Shown one piece after another: positions 8,547 through 16,688 of a stretch of 64,000 nucleotides of DNA. Source of the stretch: Microbacterium hydrocarbonoxydans (GTDB lineage Bacteria; Actinomycetota; Actinomycetes; Actinomycetales; Microbacteriaceae); the NCBI RefSeq assembly GCF_011752045.1, contig NZ_JAAKXW010000001.1:1054001-1118000 (forward strand). Reading direction: 5' to 3'. Positions within the stretch are counted from its first letter, which is position 1. Every line of letters begins with the position of its first letter. A program made the position numbers and the translations under genes. A model generated the notes under the pieces. It saw only the letters and a list, made by a program, of their open reading frames with translations. It made no database searches and was not told where the DNA came from.

Positions 8547-9959
8547 ATGCCTTCCTTCCTCGAACTCGGCGTTCCCGCCGAACTCGCCAGCGTCCTCGCC
8601 GCCTCCGGCAAGACCGAGGCGTTCGCCATCCAGCGCGACACCCTCCCCGACTCCCTCGCCGGTCGCGACCTGCTCGGCCGCGGCCGCACCGGCAGCGGCA
8701 AGACCATCGCGTTCGCGCTGCCCCTGGTCGCGCGTCTCGCCGCCTCCGGCAACAGGCGCCGCAGCGGCCTCCCGCGAGGCCTCGTGCTCGCCCCGACCCG
8801 CGAGCTCGCCACGCAGATCGCCGCGACCGTGGCCCCGCTGGCCGAGGCCGCCGGCCTCACCGTCACCACCGTCTTCGGCGGCGTCAGCCAGCGCCCGCAG
8901 GAGCAGGCGCTGCGCGGCGGCGTCGACATCGTGGTCGCGTGCCCTGGCCGCCTCGAAGACCTCATGAAGCAGCAGATCGTGCGGCTCAGCGCGGTCGAGG
9001 TCACCGTGCTCGACGAGGCCGACCACATGGCAGACCTCGGCTTCCTCCCCGGCGTCACCCGCATCCTCACCGCGACGCCCGCCGGCGGTCAGCGCCTGCT
9101 GTTCAGCGCCACGCTCGACCGCGGCATCGACACGCTGGCGCGGCGGTTCCTGGTGAACCCGGTGAGCCACGAGGTCGACGAGGCCAGCGTGCCGGTCGGC
9201 GAGATGACGCACCGCGTCCTCGTCGTCGACTCCACGGAGAACAAGACGACCCTCGTGCGCGACCTCGCCTCGGGCACCGGACGCCGCATCCTCTTCACCC
9301 GCACCAAGCACCAGGCGAAGAAGCTCGCCAAGCAGCTGACCGCGTCCGGCATCCCGGCCGTCGACCTGCACGGCAACCTCTCGCAGAACGCCCGCGAGCG
9401 CAACCTCGGCGCGTTCTCCTCCGACCCGGATGAGGGCGGCGTGCGCGTTCTCGTGGCGACCGATGTCGCCGCGCGCGGGGTGCACGTCGACAACGTCGAC
9501 CTCGTCGTGCACGTCGACCCGCCCATGGAGCACAAGGCGTACCTGCACCGCTCGGGCCGTACCGCCCGCGCGGGCGCTGCGGGCACCGTCGTCACCGTCG
9601 TGCTGCCGGACCAGCGTCGCGACGTGAAGGACCTCCTCCGCAAGGCCGAGATCACGGCTCCGCTCGAGAACCTGACGGCGGATGCCGTCACAGAGCTCGT
9701 CCCCGAGCGCGCGCCGCACGTGCGCCCTGCCCCCGTGCAGGCTCAGCCGCAGCGTCAGGCCAAGCAGCGTCCTGCCGGCGGCGAGCGTGCCGGAGCCACC
9801 ACTCCCCCCGCCCGTCGTCGTCGCCCCCGCTCGGGACAGGGCGGCGGTCAGGGGCAGCCCGGCGCATCCCGTCAGGGCGGCCAGTCCCGTCAGGGCGGCC
9901 AGTCGCGTCAGGGCGGCCAGCCCCGACAGGGCGGCGGCCGCGGTTACCAGGGCCGCTGA
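8547..9959 (+). CDS. DEAD-box ATP-dependent RNA helicase with RGG-like tail
   Basis: 470 residues from ATG 8547, chosen because GGAGAT lies 6-12 nt upstream and the sequence PSFLELGVP is the usual Q-motif start. Helicase motifs in order: GRTGSGKT (Walker A), APTRELATQ, DEAD, FSATL, ATDVAARGVHVDNVD and HRSGRTARAG. The last ~70 residues are a disordered Arg/Gln/Gly tail with four SRQGGQ-like units. It unwinds structured RNA and probably acts in ribosome assembly or cold adaptation. The transcript would have a long leader, which is common for cold-induced helicases, but no cold-box motif was identified. Confidence 0.88.
   Translation: MPSFLELGVPAELASVLAASGKTEAFAIQRDTLPDSLAGRDLLGRGRTGSGKTIAFALPLVARLAASGNRRRSGLPRGLVLAPTRELATQIAATVAPLAEAAGLTVTTVFGGVSQRPQEQALRGGVDIVVACPGRLEDLMKQQIVRLSAVEVTVLDEADHMADLGFLPGVTRILTATPAGGQRLLFSATLDRGIDTLARRFLVNPVSHEVDEASVPVGEMTHRVLVVDSTENKTTLVRDLASGTGRRILFTRTKHQAKKLAKQLTASGIPAVDLHGNLSQNARERNLGAFSSDPDEGGVRVLVATDVAARGVHVDNVDLVVHVDPPMEHKAYLHRSGRTARAGAAGTVVTVVLPDQRRDVKDLLRKAEITAPLENLTADAVTELVPERAPHVRPAPVQAQPQRQAKQRPAGGERAGATTPPARRRRPRSGQGGGQGQPGASRQGGQSRQGGQSRQGGQPRQGGGRGYQGR
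9867..9938 (+). repeat. 18-bp coding repeat, four copies
   Basis: Units at 9867-9884, 9885-9902, 9903-9920 and 9921-9938 encode SRQGGQ, SRQGGQ, SRQGGQ and a divergent PRQGGG. The first three are almost identical in DNA, so length variation by slippage is likely. Confidence 0.8.
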
Positions 9960-9971
9960 CCCTCGACTCAT

Positions 9972-10055
9972 CGCCGACGCCCCACCCGGCCGCCGACGCC
10001 CCCTCTGACAGACGTCAGCAGGATGGGGCGTGGGCGCGCCGGTGGGGCGTCGGCG
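9972..10055. terminator. Long inverted repeat between convergent genes
   Basis: CGCCGACGCCCCACC (9972-9986) is perfectly complementary to 10041-10055. The loop holds another CGCCGACGCCCC copy and a small stem, CTGAC-AGAC-GTCAG. It lies between the helicase and the SRPBCC gene, which meet head-on. Confidence 0.6.
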
Positions 10056-10079
10056 TGTGCGGGGTGCGCCGCGAAGGGC

Positions 10080-10550
10080 TCAGCGCCTCACGGCCGCGAG
10101 CACCTCGGGGTCGGAGCATCCGCGCACGAAACCGGCCAGCCTTCGCCGGATCTCGTAGCCGAGCAGCCGCTCCCCGATCCGCTCCGCCAGCGGCGCGAGC
10201 CAGGCCGGGCGGCAGGCGAAGTTGTACTTCCACACCGCCAGCGTGCCCTCGGGCACTGCGGTGAAGCGCCACCCGCCGCCGAGCCTCTCGAAGAACCACG
10301 GCCCCGACTCCATCACCATGCCGACGTTCGTCGGCGGCGTGTAGGAGACGTATCGGCTGGTCATCGCGAACCCGAATCGCTGGCGCGTGAACGTGCGCAC
10401 GTCCCGGGCCGCGGCATCCGCTCCGTCGAGGAAGTGCTGCTCGCTGATGAATCGATCCCACCGCCGGCGCACCGCTCCCGTGGTCTGCGAGACGGCGAAG
10501 GCCGTCGCCGGATCGACCGGGACGACGGCCTCAGCACTGACCACAGGCAC
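10080..10550 (-). CDS. SRPBCC/polyketide-cyclase-like protein
   Basis: 156 residues. The start (VVSAEAVVPVDPATAFAVSQ) and the centre (GPWFFERLGGGWRFTAVPEGT) match the START/SRPBCC ligand-binding fold, which binds hydrophobic ligands. No catalytic residues can be assigned. GTG 10550 is the start. The gene lies 13 bp downstream of the gltA stop on the other side, in the same direction, and therefore just upstream of gltA only in coordinate terms; it is read after gltA. Confidence 0.6.
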   Translation of the reverse strand: MPVVSAEAVVPVDPATAFAVSQTTGAVRRRWDRFISEQHFLDGADAAARDVRTFTRQRFGFAMTSRYVSYTPPTNVGMVMESGPWFFERLGGGWRFTAVPEGTLAVWKYNFACRPAWLAPLAERIGERLLGYEIRRRLAGFVRGCSDPEVLAAVRR

Positions 10551-10563
10551 GGACTGGCCGGAC

Positions 10564-11859
10564 TCAGCGGGTCTGGAACGTCCGCTCCGGGGAGCCGACG
10601 TACAGCTGCTGCGGACGCCCGATCTTCGTCTGCGGGTCGTTCTGCAGCTCGCGCCACTGAGCGAGCCAGCCGGGCAGCCGACCGATCGCGAAGAGCACGG
10701 TGAACATCCGGGTCGGGAAGCCCATGGCCTTGTAGATCACGCCGGTGTAGAAATCGACGTTCGGGTACAGCCGGCGCTCGCGGAAGTAGTCGTCCCCGAG
10801 GGCGATCTCCTCGAGTTCCTTGGCGAGGTCGAGGAGCGGGTCGGTGACGCCGAGCTCGGAGAGCACCTCGTCGGCGGCCTCCTTGACGAGCTTCGCGCGC
10901 GGATCGTAGTTCTTGTACACGCGGTGCCCGAAGCCCATCAGCTTCACGCCGTCTTCCTTGTTCTTCACCCGCTCGACGAAGCGGGAGACGCTCTGGCCCG
11001 ACTCCCGGATCTGCCCGAGCATCGTCAGCACGGCCTCGTTGGCGCCGCCGTGCAGCGGTCCGGAGAGCGCCTGGATGCCGGCGGAGATGGAGGCGAACTG
11101 GTTCGCCCCGGTCGACCCCACCAGTCGCACCGTGGAGGTGGAGGCGTTCTGCTCGTGGTCCTCGTGGAGGATCAGCAGCAGCTCGAGCGCCTTCGACATG
11201 ACCGGGTTGATCTCGTACGGCTCGCTGTGCACGCCGAAGTTCAGCTTGAGGAAGTTGTCGACGAAGCTGAGCGAGTTGTCCGGGTAGAGGAACGCCTGGC
11301 CGATGCTCTTCTTGTGCGCGTAGGCCGCGATGACGGGGAGCTTGGCGAGCATGCGCACCATGTTCAGCTCGACGTGCTCAGGATTGTGCGGGTCGGTCTG
11401 TCCCTCGTAGTAGGTGGAGAGGGCGGCGACGGCCGAAGAGAGCACCGACATCGGATGCGCGGTGTGCGGCAGGGCCGAGAAGAAGTGCTTGAGGTCCTCG
11501 TGCAGCAGGGTGTGGCGACGGATCTTCTCGTCGAACTCTGCCAGCTCGGAGGCGGAGGGCAGCTCGCCGTAGATCAGCAGCCAGGCGACCTCGAGGTAGC
11601 TCGTCCTGCCTGCGAGCTGCTCGATCGGATAGCCGCGGTAGCGGAGGATGCCCTTGTCTCCGTCGATGAACGTGATCTCCGACTTCGTGGAGGCGGTGTT
11701 CACGAAACCGTAGTCGAGACCCGTGTAACCGGTCTGGCGGGTCAGCGTCGAGAAGTCGATGCTGTCGTGACCCGCTGTGCCTCGCACGAGCGGGAATTCG
11801 GCGGTGGTCTCGCCGATGGTCAGCTTCGCCGTCGTCTGCTGGTCTGCCGCTGCGCTCAC
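10564..11859 (-). CDS. gltA: Citrate synthase
   Basis: 431 residues, the usual length for type II citrate synthase. Seen: YRGYPIEQLA, the HEDHEQNASTSTVRLVGSTGAN segment with a catalytic His, GPLHGGANEAV and GFGHRVYKNYDPRA (His and Arg of the active site). It condenses oxaloacetate and acetyl-CoA in the TCA cycle. The start GTG 11859 is preceded by GAGGAGG. A -10 TAGGCT at 11912-11917 gives a leader of about 45 nt. Confidence 0.95.
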   Translation of the reverse strand: MSAAADQQTTAKLTIGETTAEFPLVRGTAGHDSIDFSTLTRQTGYTGLDYGFVNTASTKSEITFIDGDKGILRYRGYPIEQLAGRTSYLEVAWLLIYGELPSASELAEFDEKIRRHTLLHEDLKHFFSALPHTAHPMSVLSSAVAALSTYYEGQTDPHNPEHVELNMVRMLAKLPVIAAYAHKKSIGQAFLYPDNSLSFVDNFLKLNFGVHSEPYEINPVMSKALELLLILHEDHEQNASTSTVRLVGSTGANQFASISAGIQALSGPLHGGANEAVLTMLGQIRESGQSVSRFVERVKNKEDGVKLMGFGHRVYKNYDPRAKLVKEAADEVLSELGVTDPLLDLAKELEEIALGDDYFRERRLYPNVDFYTGVIYKAMGFPTRMFTVLFAIGRLPGWLAQWRELQNDPQTKIGRPQQLYVGSPERTFQTR

Positions 11860-11911
11860 GCGGGCCTCCTCTTCAGTTCGGTCTGGGGGATGACGACCGA
11901 ATCGCCACTAC

Positions 11912-11917
11912 AGCCTA
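11912..11917 (-). promoter_or_regulatory. -10 TAGGCT of gltA
   Basis: The minus-strand TAGGCT is ~52 nt before the GTG start and is followed by a leader carrying the GAGGAGG ribosome site, unlike the leaderless neighbours. Confidence 0.5.
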
Positions 11918-11976
11918 ATAGCCGCATCGGCCTACTGTGACATCCGCCAAAAGGATCGGAAACACAAGGAGATTCT

Positions 11977-13089
11977 CTACAGACTCTCCCCAAGCAGGCG
12001 CCGGGCAGCCTCGTCGACGCGCGCGCTCGGCGCCGTGAGCGAGAGCCGGACGTGTTCACCCGAGTGCGCACCGTAGAACGGACCGGGGCCGGCCAGGATG
12101 CCGAGGCCGGCGAGGCGGTCCATGCTCTCCCAGGCGTCGCGTCCCTCCGTCGCCCAGAGGTACAGCCCGGCCTCGGATCCGTCGATGCGGAAGCCCGCGG
12201 CCTCGAGAGCGGGCCGCAGCGCGTCGCGGCGGGCGCGATAGAGCTCCTTCTGCGCACGGACGTGTTCGTCGTCGCGCAGCGCGACCGCCATGGCGTGCTG
12301 CACCGGCGCGGGCGGCATCAGCCCGAGGTGCTTGCGCGCGGTGAGGAGCTCGCCCACGATCCGCGCGCAGCCGGCGAGGAAGGCCGCGCGGTACCCGGCG
12401 AGGTTCGACTGCTTGCTCAGCGAGTACACGCTCAGAAGGTTCGAGCGGCTTCCGCCGGTGACGCGCGGATCGAGGATCGACGGGACGGGCTCGGTGGCCC
12501 ACGGACCGTCCCAGCCGAGCTCCGCGTAGCACTCGTCGCTGGCCAGCACCGCTCCGATCTCACGCGCGCGGGACACCGCGGCGGCCAGTTCATCGACGCC
12601 CCAGGTGCGCCCGTCAGGGTTCCCCGGGGTGTTGATCCAGATGAGCTTCGCGCCCTCGGGCCACTCGGCGGGGTCGTCGGCGGGGAGCGGCGTGGCGCCG
12701 GCCACTCTCGCGCCGACGTCGTAGGTCGGGTAGGCGACGCGCGGGTGCACGACGATGTCGCCCTCCCCCAGGCCGAGCAGGGTGGGCAGCAGCGCCACGA
12801 GCTCCTTGGAGCCGATCGTCGGCAGCACGTTGTCGACGCGGAGGTCGGGGACGCCGCGGCGACGCGCGTACCAGTCCACGATCGCCTCGCGCAGCGCCGG
12901 CGTGCCGACGGTCTGGGGATAGGCGTGCGCGTCGGTCGCCTCGGCCAGGGCGCGGCGGATCAGCTCGGGCGTCGGATCCACCGGAGAGCCGATGGAGAGG
13001 TCCACGAGCCCCTGCGGATGCTGCTCCGCACGCTCGCGGAACGGTGCGACCGCGTCCCAGGGGTAGTCGGCGAGGTCCCGGACGCTCAC
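11977..13089 (-). CDS. dapC: Succinyldiaminopimelate aminotransferase
   Basis: 370 residues, fold-type I PLP aminotransferase. Seen: NTPGNPDGR (substrate-binding Asn), SDECYAELGW (Asp and Tyr to PLP) and SVYSLSKQSNLAGYR with the Schiff-base lysine. The pairing with fdxA, 3 bp upstream, is the conserved actinobacterial fdxA-dapC arrangement (Rv1177-Rv1178). It makes N-succinyl-LL-diaminopimelate, the substrate of DapE. Confidence 0.92.
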   Translation of the reverse strand: MSVRDLADYPWDAVAPFRERAEQHPQGLVDLSIGSPVDPTPELIRRALAEATDAHAYPQTVGTPALREAIVDWYARRRGVPDLRVDNVLPTIGSKELVALLPTLLGLGEGDIVVHPRVAYPTYDVGARVAGATPLPADDPAEWPEGAKLIWINTPGNPDGRTWGVDELAAAVSRAREIGAVLASDECYAELGWDGPWATEPVPSILDPRVTGGSRSNLLSVYSLSKQSNLAGYRAAFLAGCARIVGELLTARKHLGLMPPAPVQHAMAVALRDDEHVRAQKELYRARRDALRPALEAAGFRIDGSEAGLYLWATEGRDAWESMDRLAGLGILAGPGPFYGAHSGEHVRLSLTAPSARVDEAARRLLGESL

Positions 13090-13092
13090 GGC

Positions 13093-13413
13093 CTACTCGC
13101 CCTGGGGCGGGAGGGCGGCGATGATCGGGTGGTCGAAGTCGTAGACGCCGACCTTGGCGGCGCCGCCGGGCGAGCCGATCTCGTCGAAGAACTCGACGTT
13201 CGCCTTGTAGTAGTCCTGCCACTCCTCGGGCAGGTCGTCCTCGTAGTAGATCGCCTCGACAGGGCACACCGGCTCGCAGGCGCCGCAGTCCACGCACTCG
13301 TCCGGATGGATGTACAGCGAGCGTTCACCCTCGTAGATGCAGTCCACGGGGCACTCGTCGATGCAGGCACGATCCTTCACATCGACACAGGGAAGGGCGA
13401 TCACATACGTCAC
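13093..13413 (-). CDS. fdxA: 7Fe ferredoxin
   Basis: 106 residues. Cysteines at 9, 17, 21, 25, 40, 43, 46 and 50 fit a [3Fe-4S] plus [4Fe-4S] ferredoxin: C9, C17 and C50 for the three-iron site, C21, C40, C43 and C46 for the four-iron site, and C25 free as in Azotobacter FdI. It is a low-potential electron carrier in the cytosol. GTG 13413 is the start, and -10 TAGACT lies 6 nt before it. Confidence 0.95.
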   Translation of the reverse strand: MTYVIALPCVDVKDRACIDECPVDCIYEGERSLYIHPDECVDCGACEPVCPVEAIYYEDDLPEEWQDYYKANVEFFDEIGSPGGAAKVGVYDFDHPIIAALPPQGE

Positions 13414-13419
13414 CGCTTC

Positions 13420-13425
13420 AGTCTA
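13420..13425 (-). promoter_or_regulatory. -10 TAGACT of fdxA-dapC, leaderless
   Basis: The minus-strand TAGACT ends 6 nt before GTG 13413 and overlaps the last codons of the upstream membrane protein gene. Confidence 0.6.
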
Positions 13426-13890
13426 CGACTCGCGGGCGGTCTGCTCTCCCCCGGTGACGCCCGGCACCTCGATGATCAGTGGCGCAGCCGCCTCGCCGGT
13501 GGCATGGGAGGCACTGGACTGCGTCGTCACGGGAAGCTTCGAGAGCCGGGGCCAGGCCACGGCGAGGAGCACGAGACCTGCGACGAGATAGATCCAGACG
13601 CGACCGTACGCCGTGTCCTCGACGACCACGGAGCCGCCAGGGCCGACGCCGGAGATCAGCACCAGCATCCCGACCATCCCGAGCCCCGCGGCGAGGGTCG
13701 CACCGCGGTCGTGCGTGAGTGCCCTGATCGCCACGAGGATCGCCCCGCATGCGACCGTGCCGACGATCATCCCGACGGGGACGGGACCCCAGCTCACGCT
13801 GTGCCCGATCGTCCCCGCGACGCCGAAGACCCCGCCGACCAATGCGGCCGCCACCCAGGACAGCACCTTCGAGATCCAGCTGATGCGCAC
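13423..13890 (-). CDS. Conserved actinobacterial membrane protein (DUF6113-like)
   Basis: 155 residues with four hydrophobic segments (about 8-28, 38-55, 66-84 and 97-115) and a soluble C-terminal tail of ~40 residues. The position beside fdxA-dapC and the profile resemble the DUF6113 proteins; that name is from memory. No catalytic motif. GTG 13890 is the start, supported by -10 TAGGAT at 13897-13902, 6 nt before it. Confidence 0.6.
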   Translation of the reverse strand: MRISWISKVLSWVAAALVGGVFGVAGTIGHSVSWGPVPVGMIVGTVACGAILVAIRALTHDRGATLAAGLGMVGMLVLISGVGPGGSVVVEDTAYGRVWIYLVAGLVLLAVAWPRLSKLPVTTQSSASHATGEAAAPLIIEVPGVTGGEQTARES

Positions 13891-13948
13891 CAGACGATCC
13901 TACGCGTGCCGGCCGCGAACGTCTCTCCTGCCGAGGACCGCACCGACG

Positions 13949-14263
13949 TCAGACGGCCAGCCCGAACAGCCGGAGCATCGCCGCGACGACGGCGGCCGCG
14001 ACCACCACCACGAGGAACGACTGACGCAGCCACAGCAGCCCCGCGGCGACGAGCAGGGCGGGAACCCGCGCGTCGACGACGACGGCCTGCCCCGCACCCA
14101 GGGTCTGCACCGCGACGAGCGCCGCGAGCAGGGCGACCGTGAGCAGGTCGGAGATCCGTGCGGTGCGCGGCGCATCCAGCACCTTCGGCGGCACGAGGTA
14201 GCCGACGGCCTTGAGTGACAGGCAGATCAGGGCGGCGAGCAGGATCGCGCTCCAGATGCTCAC
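13949..14263 (-). CDS. azlD: AzlD-family branched-chain amino acid transport subunit
   Basis: 104 residues from GTG 14263, three to four hydrophobic segments (SIWSAILLAALICLSLKAVGY, LLTVALLAALVAVQTL, VPALLVAAGLLWLRQSF). AzlD is the small partner of AzlC in branched-chain amino acid export. Its start overlaps the azlC stop by 4 nt (GTGA), so translation is coupled. Confidence 0.85.
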   Translation of the reverse strand: MSIWSAILLAALICLSLKAVGYLVPPKVLDAPRTARISDLLTVALLAALVAVQTLGAGQAVVVDARVPALLVAAGLLWLRQSFLVVVVAAAVVAAMLRLFGLAV

Positions 14264-14958
14264 GCGGCCGCCTCCGCGACCTCTTGCCTGCTCCCCAGCC
14301 AGTTGAACCAGCCGACGAGGATCGCGACGAGCGCGGCGACGAGCACCGGAAGCCCTGGCATCAGGAACGGAGTGAGCGCCGTCGCCACCACGGCGGCGGC
14401 GATGCCCACGGCGATCGCCTGCCGCTGCTTGAGCCGGGGCCACAGCAGGGCGAGGAAGGCGGCCGCGGCCGCGGCATCCAGTCCCCATGCGCGCGGGTCG
14501 CCCAGGACGTCGCCGACGAGTGCGCCGATCAGCGTGGTGATGTTCCATCCGACGAAGATGCCGATGCCGGTGACCCAGAACCCGACGCGTCGAAGCCGCG
14601 GGTCGTCCTGGGAGATCGCGACGGCCGTCGACTCGTCGATCGTGAAGTGCGCGGCGGCCACCCGGTGCCGGGACGTCCCTCCGATGATCGGCGACATCCG
14701 CATGCCGTAGGCGACGTTGCGGATGCCGAGCAGCGCGGCCGAGGCGATCGCGGAAGGCAGCGCCGCCATGCCGCCTGCCGCGAACACGCCGACGAAGGCG
14801 AACTGGGAGCCGCCGGTGAACATCAGCAGGCTCAGCACGCACGTCTGCCAGACGTCGAGCCCGGATGCGACGGCCAGGGCCCCGAAGGAGATGCCGTACG
14901 CGCTGGTGGCGAGGACGACGCCGAGCGCCTCGCGCCAGACCTCGCGCTCAGCGCTCAC
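14260..14958 (-). CDS. azlC: AzlC-family branched-chain amino acid permease
   Basis: 232 residues from GTG 14958. AzlC signature stretches are AYGISFGALAVASGLDVWQTCVLS, FTGGSQFAFVG, AARRHRVAAAHFTIDESTA-like HFTIDES and GWNITTLIGALVG; about six to seven membrane segments. An in-frame ATG at 15042 would add 28 residues, but it lies upstream of the predicted promoter (-10 at 14995-15000), so 14958 is preferred. AzlCD exports branched-chain amino acids or analogues. Confidence 0.85.
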   Translation of the reverse strand: MSAEREVWREALGVVLATSAYGISFGALAVASGLDVWQTCVLSLLMFTGGSQFAFVGVFAAGGMAALPSAIASAALLGIRNVAYGMRMSPIIGGTSRHRVAAAHFTIDESTAVAISQDDPRLRRVGFWVTGIGIFVGWNITTLIGALVGDVLGDPRAWGLDAAAAAAFLALLWPRLKQRQAIAVGIAAAVVATALTPFLMPGLPVLVAALVAILVGWFNWLGSRQEVAEAAA

Positions 14959-14967
14959 GAGCCGCTC

Positions 14968-15038
14968 GTTCGCTCGAGTGAACACATGATCATCATTCTG
15001 AACAACGCGCGATGGATAGTCAAGCGAACGAACGTTTG
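14968..15038. promoter_or_regulatory. azlC promoter with two palindromes
   Basis: Minus strand: -35 TTGACT (15018-15023), 17-nt spacer, -10 CAGAAT (14995-15000). An almost perfect palindrome, GTTCGCTCGAGTGAAC (14968-14983), lies just downstream of the start site, and CAAGCGAACGAACGTTTG (15021-15038) overlaps the -35. Both carry the GTTCGCT half-site, so they may be operators for the divergent XRE regulator. Confidence 0.5.
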
Positions 15039-15051
15039 ACATGATGAACAG

Positions 15052-15600
15052 ATGGAGGATCTCCGCACCCGCATCGCACGAACGCTCCGCAGGGAGCGCG
15101 AGGCCGCCTCGCTGTCCGTCTCCGAGCTCGCCCGCCGCGCCGGAATCTCCAAGGCGACGGTGTCTCAGCTCGAGTCCGGCTCCGGAAACCCGAGCGTGGA
15201 GACCCTGTGGGCGCTCGGCGTCGCCCTCGGCATCCCGTTCGCGGTGCTCGTCGACCAGCAGTCGAATGCGCCGACGCTCATCCGCGCCGACGAGCTCGCG
15301 GGCGTCCCGTCCGCCGCCGCTGCCTACAGCGCGACGCTGCTCTCGGCCAGCCCGCCGGGCGCCCGCCGGGACATCTACCTGATCAAGGCCGAGCCCGGCG
15401 ACCCGAGACGCTCCGAGCCGCACCACGCCGGCACGATCGAGCACGTCGTGCTGATGACCGGCCAGGCACGCATCGGCCCGGCCGGCGAACCGGTGCTGCT
15501 GAATCCCGGCGACTACCTCACGTATGCGGGCGACGCTCCGCACCTCTTCGAGGCGACCGCTCCCGGCACGAGCGCGGTCCTCATCTCCGAACTGCGCTGA
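15052..15600 (+). CDS. XRE-family regulator with C-terminal cupin domain
   Basis: 182 residues. Residues ~8-62 form a helix-turn-helix (SVSELARRAGISKATVSQLE, then GNPSVETLWALGVALGIPF). Residues ~110-175 are a cupin (HHAGTIEHVVLMTGQARIG, LNPGDYLTYAGDAPHLFEA). This layout is typical of regulators beside amino acid exporters. Divergent from azlCD with 93 bp between starts, so it probably controls azlCD and itself; the ligand is unknown. Confidence 0.85.
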   Translation: MEDLRTRIARTLRREREAASLSVSELARRAGISKATVSQLESGSGNPSVETLWALGVALGIPFAVLVDQQSNAPTLIRADELAGVPSAAAAYSATLLSASPPGARRDIYLIKAEPGDPRRSEPHHAGTIEHVVLMTGQARIGPAGEPVLLNPGDYLTYAGDAPHLFEATAPGTSAVLISELR

Positions 15601-15606
15601 GCGGGA

Positions 15607-16482
15607 TCAGTACCAGTTCGTGGCCTGGGAGTGCCCCCACGCGGCGCAGGGCGTTCCGTAGACCGAGGAGATGTAGCCGAGACCCCACGCGATCTGGGTG
15701 GCGGCGTTCGTCTGCCAGTCGGCACCGGCGGACGCCATCTTGCTGCCCGGCAGCGCCTGCGGGATGCCGGTGGCGCCGGACGGGTTGTAGGCCTGGTAGT
15801 TCCAGCCCGACTCCTTGTTCCACAGTGAGACGAGGCACTGGAACTGATCGGCACCCCAGCCGTACTGGCTGGACGCCATCTGCTGCGCGACCGCCTTCGC
15901 CCCATCAGGCGTGTTGGCCGCGGCGGCCGCCGCGGCCTGCTCGGCGGCGATGCGCGCCGCCTCCTCTGCCGCCTTCTTCTCCTGTGCGGCGGTGAACGCC
16001 GCCTGCAGCGTCGCGGTGCTCTCGACGACCTCCGCGGTCTCCTGCGCCGCATCGGCAGTCAGCAGCGCCACGAGCATCGCGGGCATCAGCGCACGATCGG
16101 CCAGGCGGTCGATGTCGCGCTCGACGTCCGCGGTGTCCACCGACGCCGTCGCCGCGTCCAGCACCAGACCGGAGACGGCCACGTCGGCGTTCAGAGACCG
16201 GGCTGCGGCGACGGCATCCTCGGCGTCCATGAGCGTGACGGCCGCCTCGTCGGCGATCCTCGTCAGCGGCTCCTCGCCGGTGACGAACTCGGTGACCGCC
16301 GCGACAGGGTCGGTGCTCTCGGCGCCGGCGGCCGGAGCCGACACGACGCCGACGGTGAGGGTGATGCCGAGGAGGGCGCCGAAAGCGGCACCCAGGATCA
16401 GCATCGGGCGGCGGGAGGTGACGGCGTCGCGGGCGGCGGCCGCCGCGGAGGCGCGCCGAAGGGCACGGGTGTTCTGAAGCAT
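15607..16482 (-). CDS. Secreted lytic-transglycosylase-like protein
   Basis: 291 residues. A basic start and hydrophobic stretch (PMLILGAAFGALLGITLTVGVV, about 26-47) act as signal or anchor and end near AAGAES. A long Ala/Glu helical region (60-205) looks coiled. The last ~85 residues (CLVSLWNKESGWNYQAYNPSGATGIPQALPG) resemble the aggregation-promoting-factor/lytic transglycosylase C-domain, with the Glu of NKESGW as the likely catalytic residue. It would cleave peptidoglycan during growth. The start ATG 16482 lacks a strong ribosome site. Confidence 0.75.
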   Translation of the reverse strand: MLQNTRALRRASAAAAARDAVTSRRPMLILGAAFGALLGITLTVGVVSAPAAGAESTDPVAAVTEFVTGEEPLTRIADEAAVTLMDAEDAVAAARSLNADVAVSGLVLDAATASVDTADVERDIDRLADRALMPAMLVALLTADAAQETAEVVESTATLQAAFTAAQEKKAAEEAARIAAEQAAAAAAANTPDGAKAVAQQMASSQYGWGADQFQCLVSLWNKESGWNYQAYNPSGATGIPQALPGSKMASAGADWQTNAATQIAWGLGYISSVYGTPCAAWGHSQATNWY

Positions 16483-16505
16483 GGGTTCGACTTTCGGGTC
16501 GTCGT

Positions 16506-16546
16506 GCGCCCGCACAGGACACTCATCGGGAGTTCGTCCCGGGCGC
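16506..16546 (-). promoter_or_regulatory. Hairpin in 5' leader of the transglycosylase gene
   Basis: GCGCCCG (16506-16512) pairs with CGGGCGC (16540-16546), and inside it GGAC (16516-16519) pairs with GTCC (16536-16539). It lies 24-64 nt upstream of ATG 16482 on the minus strand. It could be a leader structure. I could not match it to a known riboswitch. Confidence 0.4.
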
Positions 16547-16610
16547 AAGTCACCGAGTCTGGAGGAGCTTCCTGAGCGAAAAATCCATCGGACCTGGACG
16601 TTCCATGAGA

Positions 16611-16653
16611 AAAGGGCCCCACAGCCGCCGTTTCGGCGGTGTGGGGCCCTTTC
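16611..16653. terminator. Strong hairpin downstream of typA
   Basis: AAAGGGCCCCAC pairs with GTGGGGCCCTTT, and GCCGCC/GGCGG extend the stem around a TTT loop, with one bulged base. It lies ~36 bp after the typA stop on the minus strand and ends in a T/A-rich flank. Confidence 0.75.
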
Positions 16654-16688
16654 GCGGAGGTCTCGCTCAGCGACCTCGCAGGCTTCTC

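Noticed and set aside
14264..14842. AzlD-frame open reading extended upstream to 14842
   Set aside because: The upstream part is a shadow of azlC; the real AzlD begins at GTG 14263 with GTGA coupling.
16483..16610. c-di-AMP (ydaO) riboswitch before the transglycosylase gene
   Set aside because: Cell-wall hydrolase genes in actinobacteria often have one, but the conserved core of that RNA was not found; only a simple hairpin is visible.
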